From: an uncultured Paracoccaceae bacterium | Lineage (GTDB): Bacteria > Pseudomonadota > Alphaproteobacteria > Rhodobacterales > Rhodobacteraceae | NCBI GenBank assembly: GCA_905182105.1 | Contig: CAJJAR010000001.1 | Span: 124,001 to 188,000, forward strand | Length of the DNA stretch: 64,000 nt | Reading direction: 5' to 3' | Shown here: in pieces, positions 19,241 through 29,082 of the stretch | Position numbering within the stretch: position 1 is the stretch's first letter | Layout: each line of letters opens with the position of its first letter | Made by a program: the position numbers and the translations under genes | The notes under the pieces: generated by a model | Databases searched by the model: none | The model's input: the letters and a program-made list of their open reading frames with translations, nothing else | What the model was told of the DNA's origin: nothing

Positions 19241-20542
19241 CTAATCGTTCAGTTTGCGCAAACGTGCCGTGACGGAAAGGCCGTGCGCTTCAAGGCTCTC
19301 GGATTTCGCGAGGGCTTCGGCACCAGGGCCAATGGCGCGCAGGCTGGCAGGTGTCATCTGCGCCAATGTAGTCCGTTTCACAAAGTCCATGACTGAGAGG
19401 CCAGAGGAGAAGCGCGCAGACCGCGCCGTTGGCAGCACGTGGTTTGGTCCGCCGATGTAGTCACCGATGGCTTCGGGAGTCCATTGACCCAAGAAGATCG
19501 CACCAGCGTGGGTGATGTCCTTGGACAAGGCGACCGGATCAGCGACGCACAGCTCTAGGTGCTCTGGTGCGATGCGATCCGACAGGGCCGCAGCGGTGGC
19601 CAGATCGGGCACGGTGATAATGGCCCCAAAGTCACGCCAGCTGGCACCCGCAATCGCGCGCCGTTCAAGGGTTTCCAGACGTTTATCAACCGCATCTGCC
19701 ACAGCCTGACCAAAGGCGGCGTCCGTGGTGATCAAAAGCGATTGGGCGCTTTCGTCGTGTTCCGCTTGGGACAATAGATCCAGCGCAATCCAGTCTGGGT
19801 CGTTGTCACCATCTGCAATCACCAAAATCTCGGATGGTCCTGCGATCATGTCGATCCCGACCTTGCCAAAGACACGCCGTTTGGCGGCGGCGACGAATGC
19901 GTTGCCCGGGCCAGTGATTTTATCTACGGGCGCGATTGTGTTGGTGCCGTAAGCAAGGGCCGCGATGGCTTGGGCGCCACCGATGCGGTAAATCTCATCA
20001 ACGCCAGCAAGTTTCGCGGCTAATAGAACGGCAGGGTTCAGGATGCCATCGGGGGTTGGCACGGTAATCGCGAGACGCTGAACGCCCGCCACTTTGGCAG
20101 GGATCGCGTTCATCAAAACGGAAGACGGATAGCTGGCCAATCCGCCCGGCACATACAGACCAGCGGCAGACACAGGGGTCCAGCGCCAACCAAGGGTCGC
20201 GCCCACCTCGTCTGTCCACTTCGCATCTTCGGGCATTTGGCGGCTGTGGTAGGCGGTGATGCGTTCGGCGGCGAGTTCGAGGGCAGCACGTACATCTGGG
20301 GCCACTTGGGATGCGGCCTCTTCAACCTCATCGGCAGTGACGCGCATGGTGTCTGGGGTTAGGGCAATGCGATCAAATTTTTCGGTCAATTCCAACACGG
20401 CTTCGTCCCCGCGCGCACACACATCTGCGATGATACCCGCAACAATGGCGTCCACGTCAGGGCTGTCTTCGCGCTTGGCGTTCAGCAATGTGGTAAAGGT
20501 AGCTTCAAAGTCAGCAGCTTGGGCATCAAGAAATTGGGGCAT
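19241..20542 (-). CDS. hisD: Histidinol dehydrogenase
   Basis: VPGGLASYPSSVLMNAIPAKVAGV, GPGNAFVAAAKRRVFGKVGIDMIAGPSEI, GPNHVLPT. Confidence 0.98.
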   Translation of the reverse strand: MPQFLDAQAADFEATFTTLLNAKREDSPDVDAIVAGIIADVCARGDEAVLELTEKFDRIALTPDTMRVTADEVEEAASQVAPDVRAALELAAERITAYHSRQMPEDAKWTDEVGATLGWRWTPVSAAGLYVPGGLASYPSSVLMNAIPAKVAGVQRLAITVPTPDGILNPAVLLAAKLAGVDEIYRIGGAQAIAALAYGTNTIAPVDKITGPGNAFVAAAKRRVFGKVGIDMIAGPSEILVIADGDNDPDWIALDLLSQAEHDESAQSLLITTDAAFGQAVADAVDKRLETLERRAIAGASWRDFGAIITVPDLATAAALSDRIAPEHLELCVADPVALSKDITHAGAIFLGQWTPEAIGDYIGGPNHVLPTARSARFSSGLSVMDFVKRTTLAQMTPASLRAIGPGAEALAKSESLEAHGLSVTARLRKLND

Positions 20543-21093
20543 CAGGTCTCTCCGATTGACTGATGCTCACTTAGCGCGATGGCGGTTGGGTCTCAAGTGG
20601 GGTTGGGGAATTGGGGAGATGGCAAAAGTCGGCAACGAGCCCATATCTACTACAGCCAACAAAAGAGAATGCTGACCCCTTGTTGTAGGATGGGCGTCAA
20701 AGTATTCACTCGGGATGGATGTTATCTTTTAGCGTGACAGTGTTTGTGCAGGCGACGACGTTTCTACACCGAACCGCAGAACTGTAGAGTTCGATTACCT
20801 CCAGCTACTTAGCGAGCTGTGTGGTGGCAAACACGCTCTGAACTATTTGCCTTCTGTTTCAGGCGCTAGGACAAAATGGTCTATAGTTGTTAATGGTCAC
20901 ATTGTTGCGAATGTCTGGCATTCATACGCCTCCGTTCGAGAAATTAAAGTGGAATTGTTGGAACTAGGCAAGACGATCCACGCAGGACGAATATTTTTCA
21001 ATATGACAGCCAACAGCGGCATTTTTGAGTTCTTGAGGATTGTTGGTCCGAAAGTGAAGACCCACAAAGTCCGCTTAGCAGACAGTCCGTCTC

Positions 21094-21561
21094 CTACTCA
21101 GGATGCTTCGGTGCTTTCTTTGACGGTGCTTTGTAGGGCCGTGTTACGTCTTTCAACGTCATCTCGATTACTTCAACGCTAAGCCGAATTGCTCCGTCGC
21201 CTGCCAGTGTTAACACGATGTCCCCTGCCCCGTCGTTTCCTGCCTCAAACGTGGCAGACAGCACGGATAGGATCATGTCTCTTTCAGAGCGATTCACCCC
21301 TTGGCTGGCCACAGACATCACGTTGTCCACGACCAATATCGACTGCACACGCTCAGGGGCGGCTTGCCCGCGGGCGCCTTCTTCCCAGCGGAAGCGGTTG
21401 AGCAGCAGGCCAAAGCGTCTTTGCTTAGCCTGCCATGTCATTTCAGTAATTGGAAAGATCGCGTCTTGGATCAGGGCCGAAAGAACCTGCAGTTCTTCGG
21501 TGTCCTGTGCCCCTAGGTTCAGGGGCTTTTCACGTCCGTCTTCAAACCGTGCATCAGTCAT
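21094..21561 (-). CDS. DUF2948 family protein
   Basis: [30 protein letters not shown]; start overlaps murA end. Confidence 0.8.
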   Translation of the reverse strand: MTDARFEDGREKPLNLGAQDTEELQVLSALIQDAIFPITEMTWQAKQRRFGLLLNRFRWEEGARGQAAPERVQSILVVDNVMSVASQGVNRSERDMILSVLSATFEAGNDGAGDIVLTLAGDGAIRLSVEVIEMTLKDVTRPYKAPSKKAPKHPE

Positions 21562-22826
21562 TCAGAAATCCGTTCGATCTGTGCGCCAACGGCTTGCAGC
21601 TTCCGCACCACTTTTTCGTAACCACGATCAAGGTGATACACGCGGCTCACTTTAGTTTCGCCTTCAGCCGCAAGGCCTGCAAGGATCAATGAGATGGATG
21701 CCCGAAGATCCGTCGCCATCACTGGCGCGCCTTTGAGTTTGTTGACACCCGTGACAGTGGCAGTACCACCAGCAACGTCGATTTTGGCCCCCATGCGCAC
21801 CAATTCTGGGGCGTGCATAAAGCGGTTTTCAAAGATTTTCTCTTCCAACACAGAGGTGCCGTTGGCGGTGCACAGCACGGCCATCATTTGCGCCTGTAGG
21901 TCGGTTGGGAAACCCGGGAACGGTTCGGTTGTGATGTTGATCGCTTTGATCTCATCTGTGCGGCGTTTTACTTTTAGGCCCTTGTCAGTCTCAGTGACTT
22001 CGATGCCCACCTCGTCCAGTTTTTCACAGAAAGACGTGAGCAGATCCATACGACCGCCCAAGCACTCGACCTCACCACCACAGAACGCAGGGGCCAACAT
22101 GTATGTGCCCAGCTCGATCCGGTCGGTCACAACAGGGTGGGTTGCCCCGCCCAAACGATCGACGCCTTGGATGGTGATTGTTGATGTGCCGTCGCCGTCA
22201 ATCTGTGCGCCCATTTTGCGCAGGCAGTCTGCCAGATCAACGATCTCTGGCTCGCGCGCGGCGTTGTTGATGACCGTGGTGCCTTTGGCCAAGGTCGCGG
22301 CCATCATGATGTTTTCGGTTGCGCCAACGGAAGCGAATGGGAAGTCGATGACAGCGCCCTTAAGACGGCCACCTTGTGCCTTGGCGTGCAAGTAACCGTC
22401 GCGCAATTCAATATCCGCACCCATCAGGGTCAGGCCATCGGTGTGAATATTCATCGGACGGGCGCCAATTGCGCAGCCGCCGGGCAGTGACACTTCGGCA
22501 ACGCCTTCGCGCGCTAGAAGCGGTCCAAGCACCAAATTGGAGGCGCGCATTTTGCGAACGATGTCATATTCGGCGCGTGTGTTGATTTCGCCGTGGCATG
22601 ACATGGCAAGTGTTTTGCCGTCCTGCATCGTGGCCACTTCGGACCCCAATGAACGCAAAAGTTCGGTCATTGTTTTGATGTCAGACAAGCGCGGCGCGTT
22701 GGTCAACGTCAGTGGCTCTTCGCTCAGCAATGTTGCTGGCATTAGGGTCAAACAAGCGTTTTTCGCGCCTGCTATGGGGATTTGCCCATTCAGCGGGCCA
22801 CCGCCTTGTACCAAAATAGAATCCAT
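21558..22826 (-). CDS. murA: UDP-N-acetylglucosamine 1-carboxyvinyltransferase
   Basis: [54 protein letters not shown]. Confidence 0.97.
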   Translation of the reverse strand: MDSILVQGGGPLNGQIPIAGAKNACLTLMPATLLSEEPLTLTNAPRLSDIKTMTELLRSLGSEVATMQDGKTLAMSCHGEINTRAEYDIVRKMRASNLVLGPLLAREGVAEVSLPGGCAIGARPMNIHTDGLTLMGADIELRDGYLHAKAQGGRLKGAVIDFPFASVGATENIMMAATLAKGTTVINNAAREPEIVDLADCLRKMGAQIDGDGTSTITIQGVDRLGGATHPVVTDRIELGTYMLAPAFCGGEVECLGGRMDLLTSFCEKLDEVGIEVTETDKGLKVKRRTDEIKAINITTEPFPGFPTDLQAQMMAVLCTANGTSVLEEKIFENRFMHAPELVRMGAKIDVAGGTATVTGVNKLKGAPVMATDLRASISLILAGLAAEGETKVSRVYHLDRGYEKVVRKLQAVGAQIERISE

Positions 22827-22984
22827 TACTGCTCGTCCTTCGCCTGTGTTTCATCCGTCGCAGCGCTGCGGGCCCGAGTTTGGGATTTGCGCCGTCCTAA
22901 ATTCGCCTTCAACGCTGCTTTCAATCGCAGTTCGCGAGCAGAAGGCGTTTTGGGCGCGGATTTTGATGTGTTTTTGTCTGACAT
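22826..22984 (-). CDS. Small basic protein (52 aa), translationally coupled to murA
   Basis: Manual translation [52 protein letters not shown]; stop overlaps murA start (TAATG). Confidence 0.65.
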   Translation of the reverse strand: MSDKNTSKSAPKTPSARELRLKAALKANLGRRKSQTRARSAATDETQAKDEQ

Positions 22985-23068
22985 GTTGCCTGTCTAGCGT
23001 AGGCTTGCGATATGGTCCAGAATAGGCTTGCGCGTTTACGAAATTGGGTCTAACCACGCGGCGATCAT

Positions 23069-23143
23069 GCTGTAGTAGCTCAGTGGTAGAGCGCGTCATT
23101 GGTAATGACGAGGTCGGGAGTTCAATCCTCCCCTACAGCACCA
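23069..23143 (+). tRNA. tRNA-Thr (anticodon GGT), CCA encoded
   Basis: GCTGTAG/CTACAGC acceptor, CGTCA-TTGGTAA-TGACG anticodon arm, GTTCAATCC T-loop, ACCA end. Confidence 0.96.
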
Positions 23144-23392
23144 GATTGCCCCAATGAATTTGACGTTAGACATATGGCATGATGGCAGCTATTTTCGGTG
23201 TTATGAAAACTGCATGCTAAGCTGTTAAGCTAATGGTCCTATGCGGACTTTGTTGCCGTTCGTTGCTAATGTGCAAATGACCGCTTCCGATGATCGTATG
23301 ACCATTGTAGGTCATTATGTTTACCAAAAACTTCTACCACTGCAAAAAAACAAAGCGAGCGCAGTACTTGGAAGAAATATGGAGGTCTTCCC

Positions 23393-24187
23393 GTGATCCA
23401 TCTTATTGACTTGAAGAAATATCCGATCGACTGCCCCGAAAGTGCGGGTTACGCGGAACTTGTTGAAAGCTGTAAGGCACGCCTACTGCAGGAAGGTATG
23501 TTCGACCTGCCGGGTTTTTTGCTCGCGGATGTGACTAAAGCCTCTGTGAAGGCCATCCAGCCCGCAATGAAGACGGATTCTTATCGCCACGCGCGCAGTC
23601 ACAATGTTTATTTCCGCGACAAAGTGGACGGTTTGTCAGCAGGTCACCCGGCGCTGCGAAAAGTTGAAACAGTGAACCACACGCTGTGCGCCGACCAGTT
23701 GGGGCAGAACACAGTTGTTCAGCTTTACGACTGGGTACCGTTCGCGGCATTCCTCGCAGCGACAATGGGCAAGCCCAAAATTCATAGGATGGACGATCCG
23801 ATGGCGCGTGTGAATGTTCAGGCCAGTTATGCGGGTGAGGCGTTGAACTGGCATTTCGATCGATCCGAATTCACGACGACGATCCTATTGCAGGCACCAG
23901 AAGAAGGTGGAGAACTTGAGTATCGCAAGGACCTCAGGTCTGCGGATGAACCGAACTATGAAGGCGTCGCTGAGTTATTGCGGGGAACCGATCCCTTTGT
24001 GAAACGCTCAAAGTTATCTGAAGGTGCGCTGAATGTATTCCAAGGGGTAAACACCTTGCACCGTGTGGTTCCCGTGAAAGGTGACAAGGAAAGGCTGGTC
24101 GCCATTTTCGCATTCTTTGATCGGCCCGGTGTGACCATGACAACGCAAGAACAGGTCGGTTTTTACGGACGGGCGTTCGCGGTTTAG
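23393..24187 (+). CDS. Fe(II)/2-oxoglutarate-dependent oxygenase, BesD/HalD-like family with HxD motif
   Basis: LNWHFDRSEFTTTILLQAPEEGGELEY, VFQGVNTLHRVVPV (distal H), RLVAIFAF, C-terminal FYGR; GTG start. Confidence 0.72.
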   Translation: MIHLIDLKKYPIDCPESAGYAELVESCKARLLQEGMFDLPGFLLADVTKASVKAIQPAMKTDSYRHARSHNVYFRDKVDGLSAGHPALRKVETVNHTLCADQLGQNTVVQLYDWVPFAAFLAATMGKPKIHRMDDPMARVNVQASYAGEALNWHFDRSEFTTTILLQAPEEGGELEYRKDLRSADEPNYEGVAELLRGTDPFVKRSKLSEGALNVFQGVNTLHRVVPVKGDKERLVAIFAFFDRPGVTMTTQEQVGFYGRAFAV

Positions 24188-24479
24188 GGAAACAGACGCA
24201 AAGGCTGCAGGAAGTTTACAACATAGAAAGCATTAATTTTGTTCTGATACGCTCTGGTATTCTGCCTTCGTAAAAGCGGGCGTTGGTTCAGCTTGCAGCG
24301 TTAGGTTAAAGAGGGTTCACAGCCGACCTTCGCCATTTTTGGGCCGCTGGGTTACAACATTCTGCTGTTAGTCCTTTACCCCTTCACACCCAATATCTTC
24401 GTGACACCTCACACCTCGAATGCTAGGTAAGGACAAAGCGGGAATGACGCCCAATGTAGCCAAGTGAGACCAGCAGCCG

Positions 24480-25628
24480 ATGTTCAATTTCTATGAGTTC
24501 TTTGCTGGGGGCGGTATGGCCCGGGCAGGCCTTGGGACCGATTGGACCTGTTTATTTGCCAACGACTTTGATCTCAAGAAAGGCGCAACCTACCAGCGCA
24601 ATTGGGGCAAAGGCACGATGGTGGTTGATGATCTGCGCAATATTTCCCCGACGGATTTACCTGAAACCCCCAATTTGATCTGGGGTTCGTTCCCCTGTCA
24701 GGACCTGTCCGTTGCGGGCAATGGCGCGGGATTGCAGGGCAATCGCTCCGGCACCTTCTGGCCTTTTATGTCGCTGATTGCTGAGTTGAAAGCGGATGGT
24801 CGTGCGCCAGAAATGATCGCATTGGAAAATGTGGTTGGCACGCTGACCTCACATTCTGGTGCTGATTTCACCGCGATTTGTACCGCGTTGAAGGAATTAG
24901 GCTATCGCTTTGGCGCGATGGTGGTGGATGCCGCATTGTTCTTGCCCCAATCGCGTGCCCGCCTGTTTGTCGTTGCTGTGCGCGAAGATTTGGCTGTGAT
25001 GGGATCAGCCGATGGGCCGCAAAAGCCGTGGCACACCACTGCGTTGAAACGTGCGCATGATAGATTGCAAAGCGACCTCGCAGCCTCATGGATTTGGTGG
25101 AATATGCCGGAACCTGCAAAACGCGAGATGCGGTTTGCAGATGTGATCGAAGACAAACCAAAGTGTGTCAAATGGCACACCGCCGCTGAAACCCGCGCGT
25201 TGCTGTCGATGATGAGTGACGTGAATTTGGCCAAGGTCGAAACCGCCAAGGCGGCAGGTGTTCGCATGGTGGGTGGGTTATACAAACGCACGCGGCTGCA
25301 TCACGGGATCAAGGTGCAGCGCGCTGAAGTACGCTTTGACGATATTGCTGGCTGTTTGCGCACGCCCAGCGGCGGATCATCACGCCAATTGATTTTGGTG
25401 GTTGAGGGCGACAAAATTCGGTCCCGTCTTTTGTCTGCGCGTGAAACAGCGCGCCTGATGGGATTGCCTGACAGTTATGTTTTGCCGAAGGTTTACAACG
25501 AGGCCTATCACCTGACGGGCGACGGTGTTGCCGTGCCCGTGGTAAGCTATATCGCCAAACAAATTTTAGAGCCTAATTTGGCTTCCATGCGCAGTGCGCT
25601 GGATCAAAGCACTGAAAAAGCTAATTAA
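24480..25628 (+). CDS. DNA (cytosine-5-)-methyltransferase
   Basis: FYEFFAGGGMARAGLG, WGSFPCQDLSVAGNGAGL (PCQ motif IV), ALENV (motif VI), QSRARLFVVAVRED (motif VIII). Confidence 0.93.
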   Translation: MFNFYEFFAGGGMARAGLGTDWTCLFANDFDLKKGATYQRNWGKGTMVVDDLRNISPTDLPETPNLIWGSFPCQDLSVAGNGAGLQGNRSGTFWPFMSLIAELKADGRAPEMIALENVVGTLTSHSGADFTAICTALKELGYRFGAMVVDAALFLPQSRARLFVVAVREDLAVMGSADGPQKPWHTTALKRAHDRLQSDLAASWIWWNMPEPAKREMRFADVIEDKPKCVKWHTAAETRALLSMMSDVNLAKVETAKAAGVRMVGGLYKRTRLHHGIKVQRAEVRFDDIAGCLRTPSGGSSRQLILVVEGDKIRSRLLSARETARLMGLPDSYVLPKVYNEAYHLTGDGVAVPVVSYIAKQILEPNLASMRSALDQSTEKAN

Positions 25629-25629
25629 G

Positions 25630-26187
25630 TTACTTGTCCTGCAGTTTGATCAGCGTCTTATGGTAGCGTTGCAACCGATCAAAATGCGCCTCAATCGCGC
25701 GCAAAATTTCGGTTGAATTTTTCACGTTCAAGAAGTGATCAACCATCTGCGTATAGTGCGCTGATTGGCGCGGCAAACGTTGCACCGGGTCGCTTTTGTC
25801 CGCGATTTCAGCATCTGACATGACCTGAACGATCTGCGCAGGTTCGGGCAGTTCCATCACAGCTTCGAGTCGCGGTGGTACGGTGCCGTTCATCAGGGGC
25901 GATACATCGTTAAATTGGTGATACAGCCGATCTTCGAGCGGTGTAATATCGGCGCGATCCTCCACGGGATAGGCCATCACATAGGCAATTTCCCAAACGT
26001 CAATCTGGCGGTTGGCGATAATATCCGAGCGCGCAGATGTGAGGTGACGGCGCACACGGCTGCGGATGCCATCCTTGGATTGGCCCACGTACATCGGCGT
26101 TTTGTCTAGATCGCACAGGACATACACCCCAATTTCACTGATCAGACTGCCACAGGCTTTATCACGAAAATCGAAATTTGTAGCCAT
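25630..26187 (-). CDS. GIY-YIG nuclease family protein
   Basis: GVYVLCDLDKTPMYVGQSKDGIRSRVRRHL, downstream TPLEDRLYHQFN (candidate catalytic E). Confidence 0.82.
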   Translation of the reverse strand: MATNFDFRDKACGSLISEIGVYVLCDLDKTPMYVGQSKDGIRSRVRRHLTSARSDIIANRQIDVWEIAYVMAYPVEDRADITPLEDRLYHQFNDVSPLMNGTVPPRLEAVMELPEPAQIVQVMSDAEIADKSDPVQRLPRQSAHYTQMVDHFLNVKNSTEILRAIEAHFDRLQRYHKTLIKLQDK

Positions 26188-26313
26188 GGTGTGCTTTCAT
26201 ACTGGTTGCGTGATCTATACCTGATCCAACGCAACTGTGCCAACCACCCCATTTTCTTGCGTCAGGGCGACAGACCCAGCAGCATTTGAGAAATCAAATT
26301 TTACGGTCCTGTC

Positions 26314-26784
26314 ATGTTTGAAAAGCTAATTGCGTTTTTCTCGAACCCGAGCACGTACGAAAAGCCGATGCCCAAAGCGGATAGGGATAATGTTATTGGC
26401 GCATTGATGGTTCAGACGGCCAAGGCGGATCGCGCATATTTTTTTGAAGAAACTGAAACCATCCACCGCGTGCTATCGGAACGTCACAACATCGGTCCAA
26501 TAGACGCCGCCAAGATGTGCGCCACCTGTGAACGCCTTGAAGAAGTCATGCCAGACACAGTTGAATTGGCCGCAATTTTGCGCGAAGCGGTTGGCACGGA
26601 CGAGTTGGAAGATGCATTGCGTGCCTTGTGGCGGATCGCATTTGCCTACGGTATCGAACGCGATGAACAAGACGCATTTTTGCACAAGGTTGAGGCCATG
26701 TTGGGCGTTACGCCAGAGCGTGCAAAAGCGCTGCATGATGAGGTGATCAGCACCAAACTAGATTTGGTCAAAATTCATTCCTAA
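26314..26784 (+). CDS. TerB-like family protein
   Basis: ALMVQTAKADRAYFFEETETIHRVL, LWRIAFAYGIERDEQDAFLHKVEAMLGV. Confidence 0.8.
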   Translation: MFEKLIAFFSNPSTYEKPMPKADRDNVIGALMVQTAKADRAYFFEETETIHRVLSERHNIGPIDAAKMCATCERLEEVMPDTVELAAILREAVGTDELEDALRALWRIAFAYGIERDEQDAFLHKVEAMLGVTPERAKALHDEVISTKLDLVKIHS

Positions 26785-26807
26785 AAAAGGGGCGCGTCCC
26801 CCTTTTT
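26784..26807 (+). terminator. Rho-independent terminator
   Basis: AAAAAGGGG...CCCCTTTTT. Confidence 0.8.
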
Positions 26808-27069
26808 ATTATACCTCGTTTCACATGGTTTGGTCCTATTGACCTGCCCCCCAGACTCCCCCTATACGGAGCGAGTTTGGAAGACTTAATGAGTCGGCCG
26901 GACCTTTTGTAGTGTGGCCGCTTCTTCGCGGCGTATAGAGCATCCAAAAGTTTATAAGGAATGTTGACGTTATTCTCTGGCGGGCACCACGGTGGACCCG
27001 ATGAAGGCACAGAGCTCTGACATCACGCACAATCAGTGGGCAAACCACGTAATTTAGGAGAAGCGTCAG

Positions 27070-27444
27070 ATGAACCTGATCGCACAAATCGAGGCGGAAC
27101 AAATTGCCGCCCTAGGGAAAGACATCCCTGACTTTAAAGCTGGCGATACCATTCGCGTAGGTTTTAAAGTAACCGAGGGTACACGTACCCGTGTTCAGAA
27201 CTATGAAGGTGTGTGCATCGCGCGCAACAACGGCAAAGGCATCGCCGGCTCTTTTACTGTTCGTAAGATTTCTTTTGGTGAAGGCGTTGAGCGTGTATTC
27301 CCGTTGCACTCCACCAACATCGACGAAATCGCAGTTGTTCGTCGCGGTCGCGTTCGTCGCGCCAAATTGTATTATCTTCGTGATCGTCGCGGTAAATCTG
27401 CGCGTATCGTTGAGAATACAAACTACAAGCCACTTAAAGCGTAA
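27070..27444 (+). CDS. rplS: 50S ribosomal protein L19
   Basis: [54 protein letters not shown]. Confidence 0.98.
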   Translation: MNLIAQIEAEQIAALGKDIPDFKAGDTIRVGFKVTEGTRTRVQNYEGVCIARNNGKGIAGSFTVRKISFGEGVERVFPLHSTNIDEIAVVRRGRVRRAKLYYLRDRRGKSARIVENTNYKPLKA

Positions 27445-27455
27445 GGACTGGGTAG

Positions 27456-27677
27456 ATGAAAACAGATACACATCCCGATTACCACATGATCAACGTCAAA
27501 ATGACCGACGGTACGATCTTTCAAATGAAATCCACTTGGGGCGCAGAAGGCGACCAATTGGCTTTGGATATCGATCCAACAGTACACCCTGCGTGGACTG
27601 GTGGCGGCGGTCGTTTGCTTGATACTGGCGGACGCGTTTCCAAGTTCAAAAACAAATATGCTGGTCTTGGCTTCTAA
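27456..27677 (+). CDS. rpmE: 50S ribosomal protein L31
   Basis: [24 protein letters not shown]...[14 protein letters not shown]. Confidence 0.97.
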   Translation: MKTDTHPDYHMINVKMTDGTIFQMKSTWGAEGDQLALDIDPTVHPAWTGGGGRLLDTGGRVSKFKNKYAGLGF

Positions 27678-27700
27678 GCTTTTACCACTTTGTTAGTTTA

Positions 27701-27732
27701 AGGGCGTTACCTGCGAGGGTAGCGCCCTTTTT
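27701..27732 (+). terminator. Rho-independent terminator after rpmE
   Basis: AGGGCGTTACC-N6-GGTAGCGCCCT + TTTT. Confidence 0.85.
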
Positions 27733-27898
27733 CTTTGTCAGCACCAATTTCCGTTTCTCCATGTGCAGCCCAACGGCAACGTCATAAATCGGCTTCTTAT
27801 CAGAGCACTACGTGCCACTTCCCAATCCATGATCTGCGCCATATACTCTTTTTAAATAGACCCACTACCGATTATCTCGTGGGCGAAGGGGACTAAAA

Positions 27899-28708
27899 AT
27901 GGCGCATATAATTGTTGTGGGCAACGAAAAAGGCGGCGCGGGTAAATCCACCGTGTCTATGCACGTGGCAACTGCCCTTTCGCGTATGGGCCATAAGGTT
28001 AGCGCGCTAGACCTTGATCTGCGCCAACGCACCTTTGGTCGCTACATTGAGAACCGAGCCGAGTTCCTTGAAGCCTCTGACCTGAACCTACCCAGCCCAC
28101 AAGTGCATGAGTTGCCAGAGATCGATCCGAAGGCGTTAAAGCCTGGTGAGACCATTTATGGCTACCGTCTGTCTGCCGCGGTTGCGTCCCTTGAAGCTGA
28201 CAACGATTTTATCTTGATCGATTGCCCAGGATCCCACACCCGTCTTAGCCAAGTTGCCCACTCAATGGCCGACACCTTGGTCACGCCGCTGAACGACAGC
28301 TTTGTAGATTTTGATTTGCTGGCGCGCATCGATGCATCGGGCGATAAGATCAAAGGCCCATCCGTTTATTCAGAGATGGTGTGGAATGCCCGTCAACTGC
28401 GAGCCCAAGCCAGGCTAAAGCCAATTGACTGGATCGTTGTGCGCAACCGTATCGGTGCGCAGCGCATGACCAACAAAGAAAAGATGGAACGCGCCATCGA
28501 GATGTTGGCCAAGCGGATCGGTTTTCGCGTTGGGACAGGCTTTAGCGAGCGCGTCATTTTCCGCGAGTTGTTCCCACGCGGTCTGACATTGCTGGACCTC
28601 AAAGACATCGGCGTTAAGCAACTCAACATCTCAAACGTTGCCGCCCGCCAAGAGCTGCGCGATCTGATGAAGTCCCTGAAACTACCTGGCGTCAACGTCG
28701 ACTTTTGA
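27899..28708 (+). CDS. mipZ: Division plane positioning ATPase MipZ (ParA family)
   Basis: IIVVGNEKGGAGKSTVSMHVATALSRMGHKV; alphaproteobacterial MipZ-type sequence. Confidence 0.93.
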   Translation: MAHIIVVGNEKGGAGKSTVSMHVATALSRMGHKVSALDLDLRQRTFGRYIENRAEFLEASDLNLPSPQVHELPEIDPKALKPGETIYGYRLSAAVASLEADNDFILIDCPGSHTRLSQVAHSMADTLVTPLNDSFVDFDLLARIDASGDKIKGPSVYSEMVWNARQLRAQARLKPIDWIVVRNRIGAQRMTNKEKMERAIEMLAKRIGFRVGTGFSERVIFRELFPRGLTLLDLKDIGVKQLNISNVAARQELRDLMKSLKLPGVNVDF

Positions 28709-29082
28709 TTTACGAAACTCAGATCATCTTGACGACGTGTTAGTTGAATCTCTGACTGCTGAAAAACGGAAACATCTATTAAGGATTCCCAAATAAGTGA
28801 TCTGACTGGGTAAGGCTGCCCTCCACAGTTGGCTGAGCGGCCAAACAGACGGCCCCTCACCCACAAACTCCCAAAACCAACCTATAATCTCAGATTCCAT
28901 TCACGATCCCATACGCTTTGAGCCGCGTCATGGGGTTGACCTAGAGCGTTTGCTTGTCAACACTACCAACATCCTCAGCATGAGGAACATAACAAAGCAG
29001 AAAAACCTGCAAAGATCAGTGTAGCAAACGATTGCACAACAAAGCCACGCACAATCTCGTGGCGACAACAGAGAGGAAGAAT

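Noticed and set aside
20847-21182. 111-aa + strand ORF MPSVSGARTKWSIVVNGHIVANVWHSY...
   Set aside because: 3' part overlaps the DUF2948 gene antisense; 5' part has no family signal and in-frame stops upstream. Might be a remnant.
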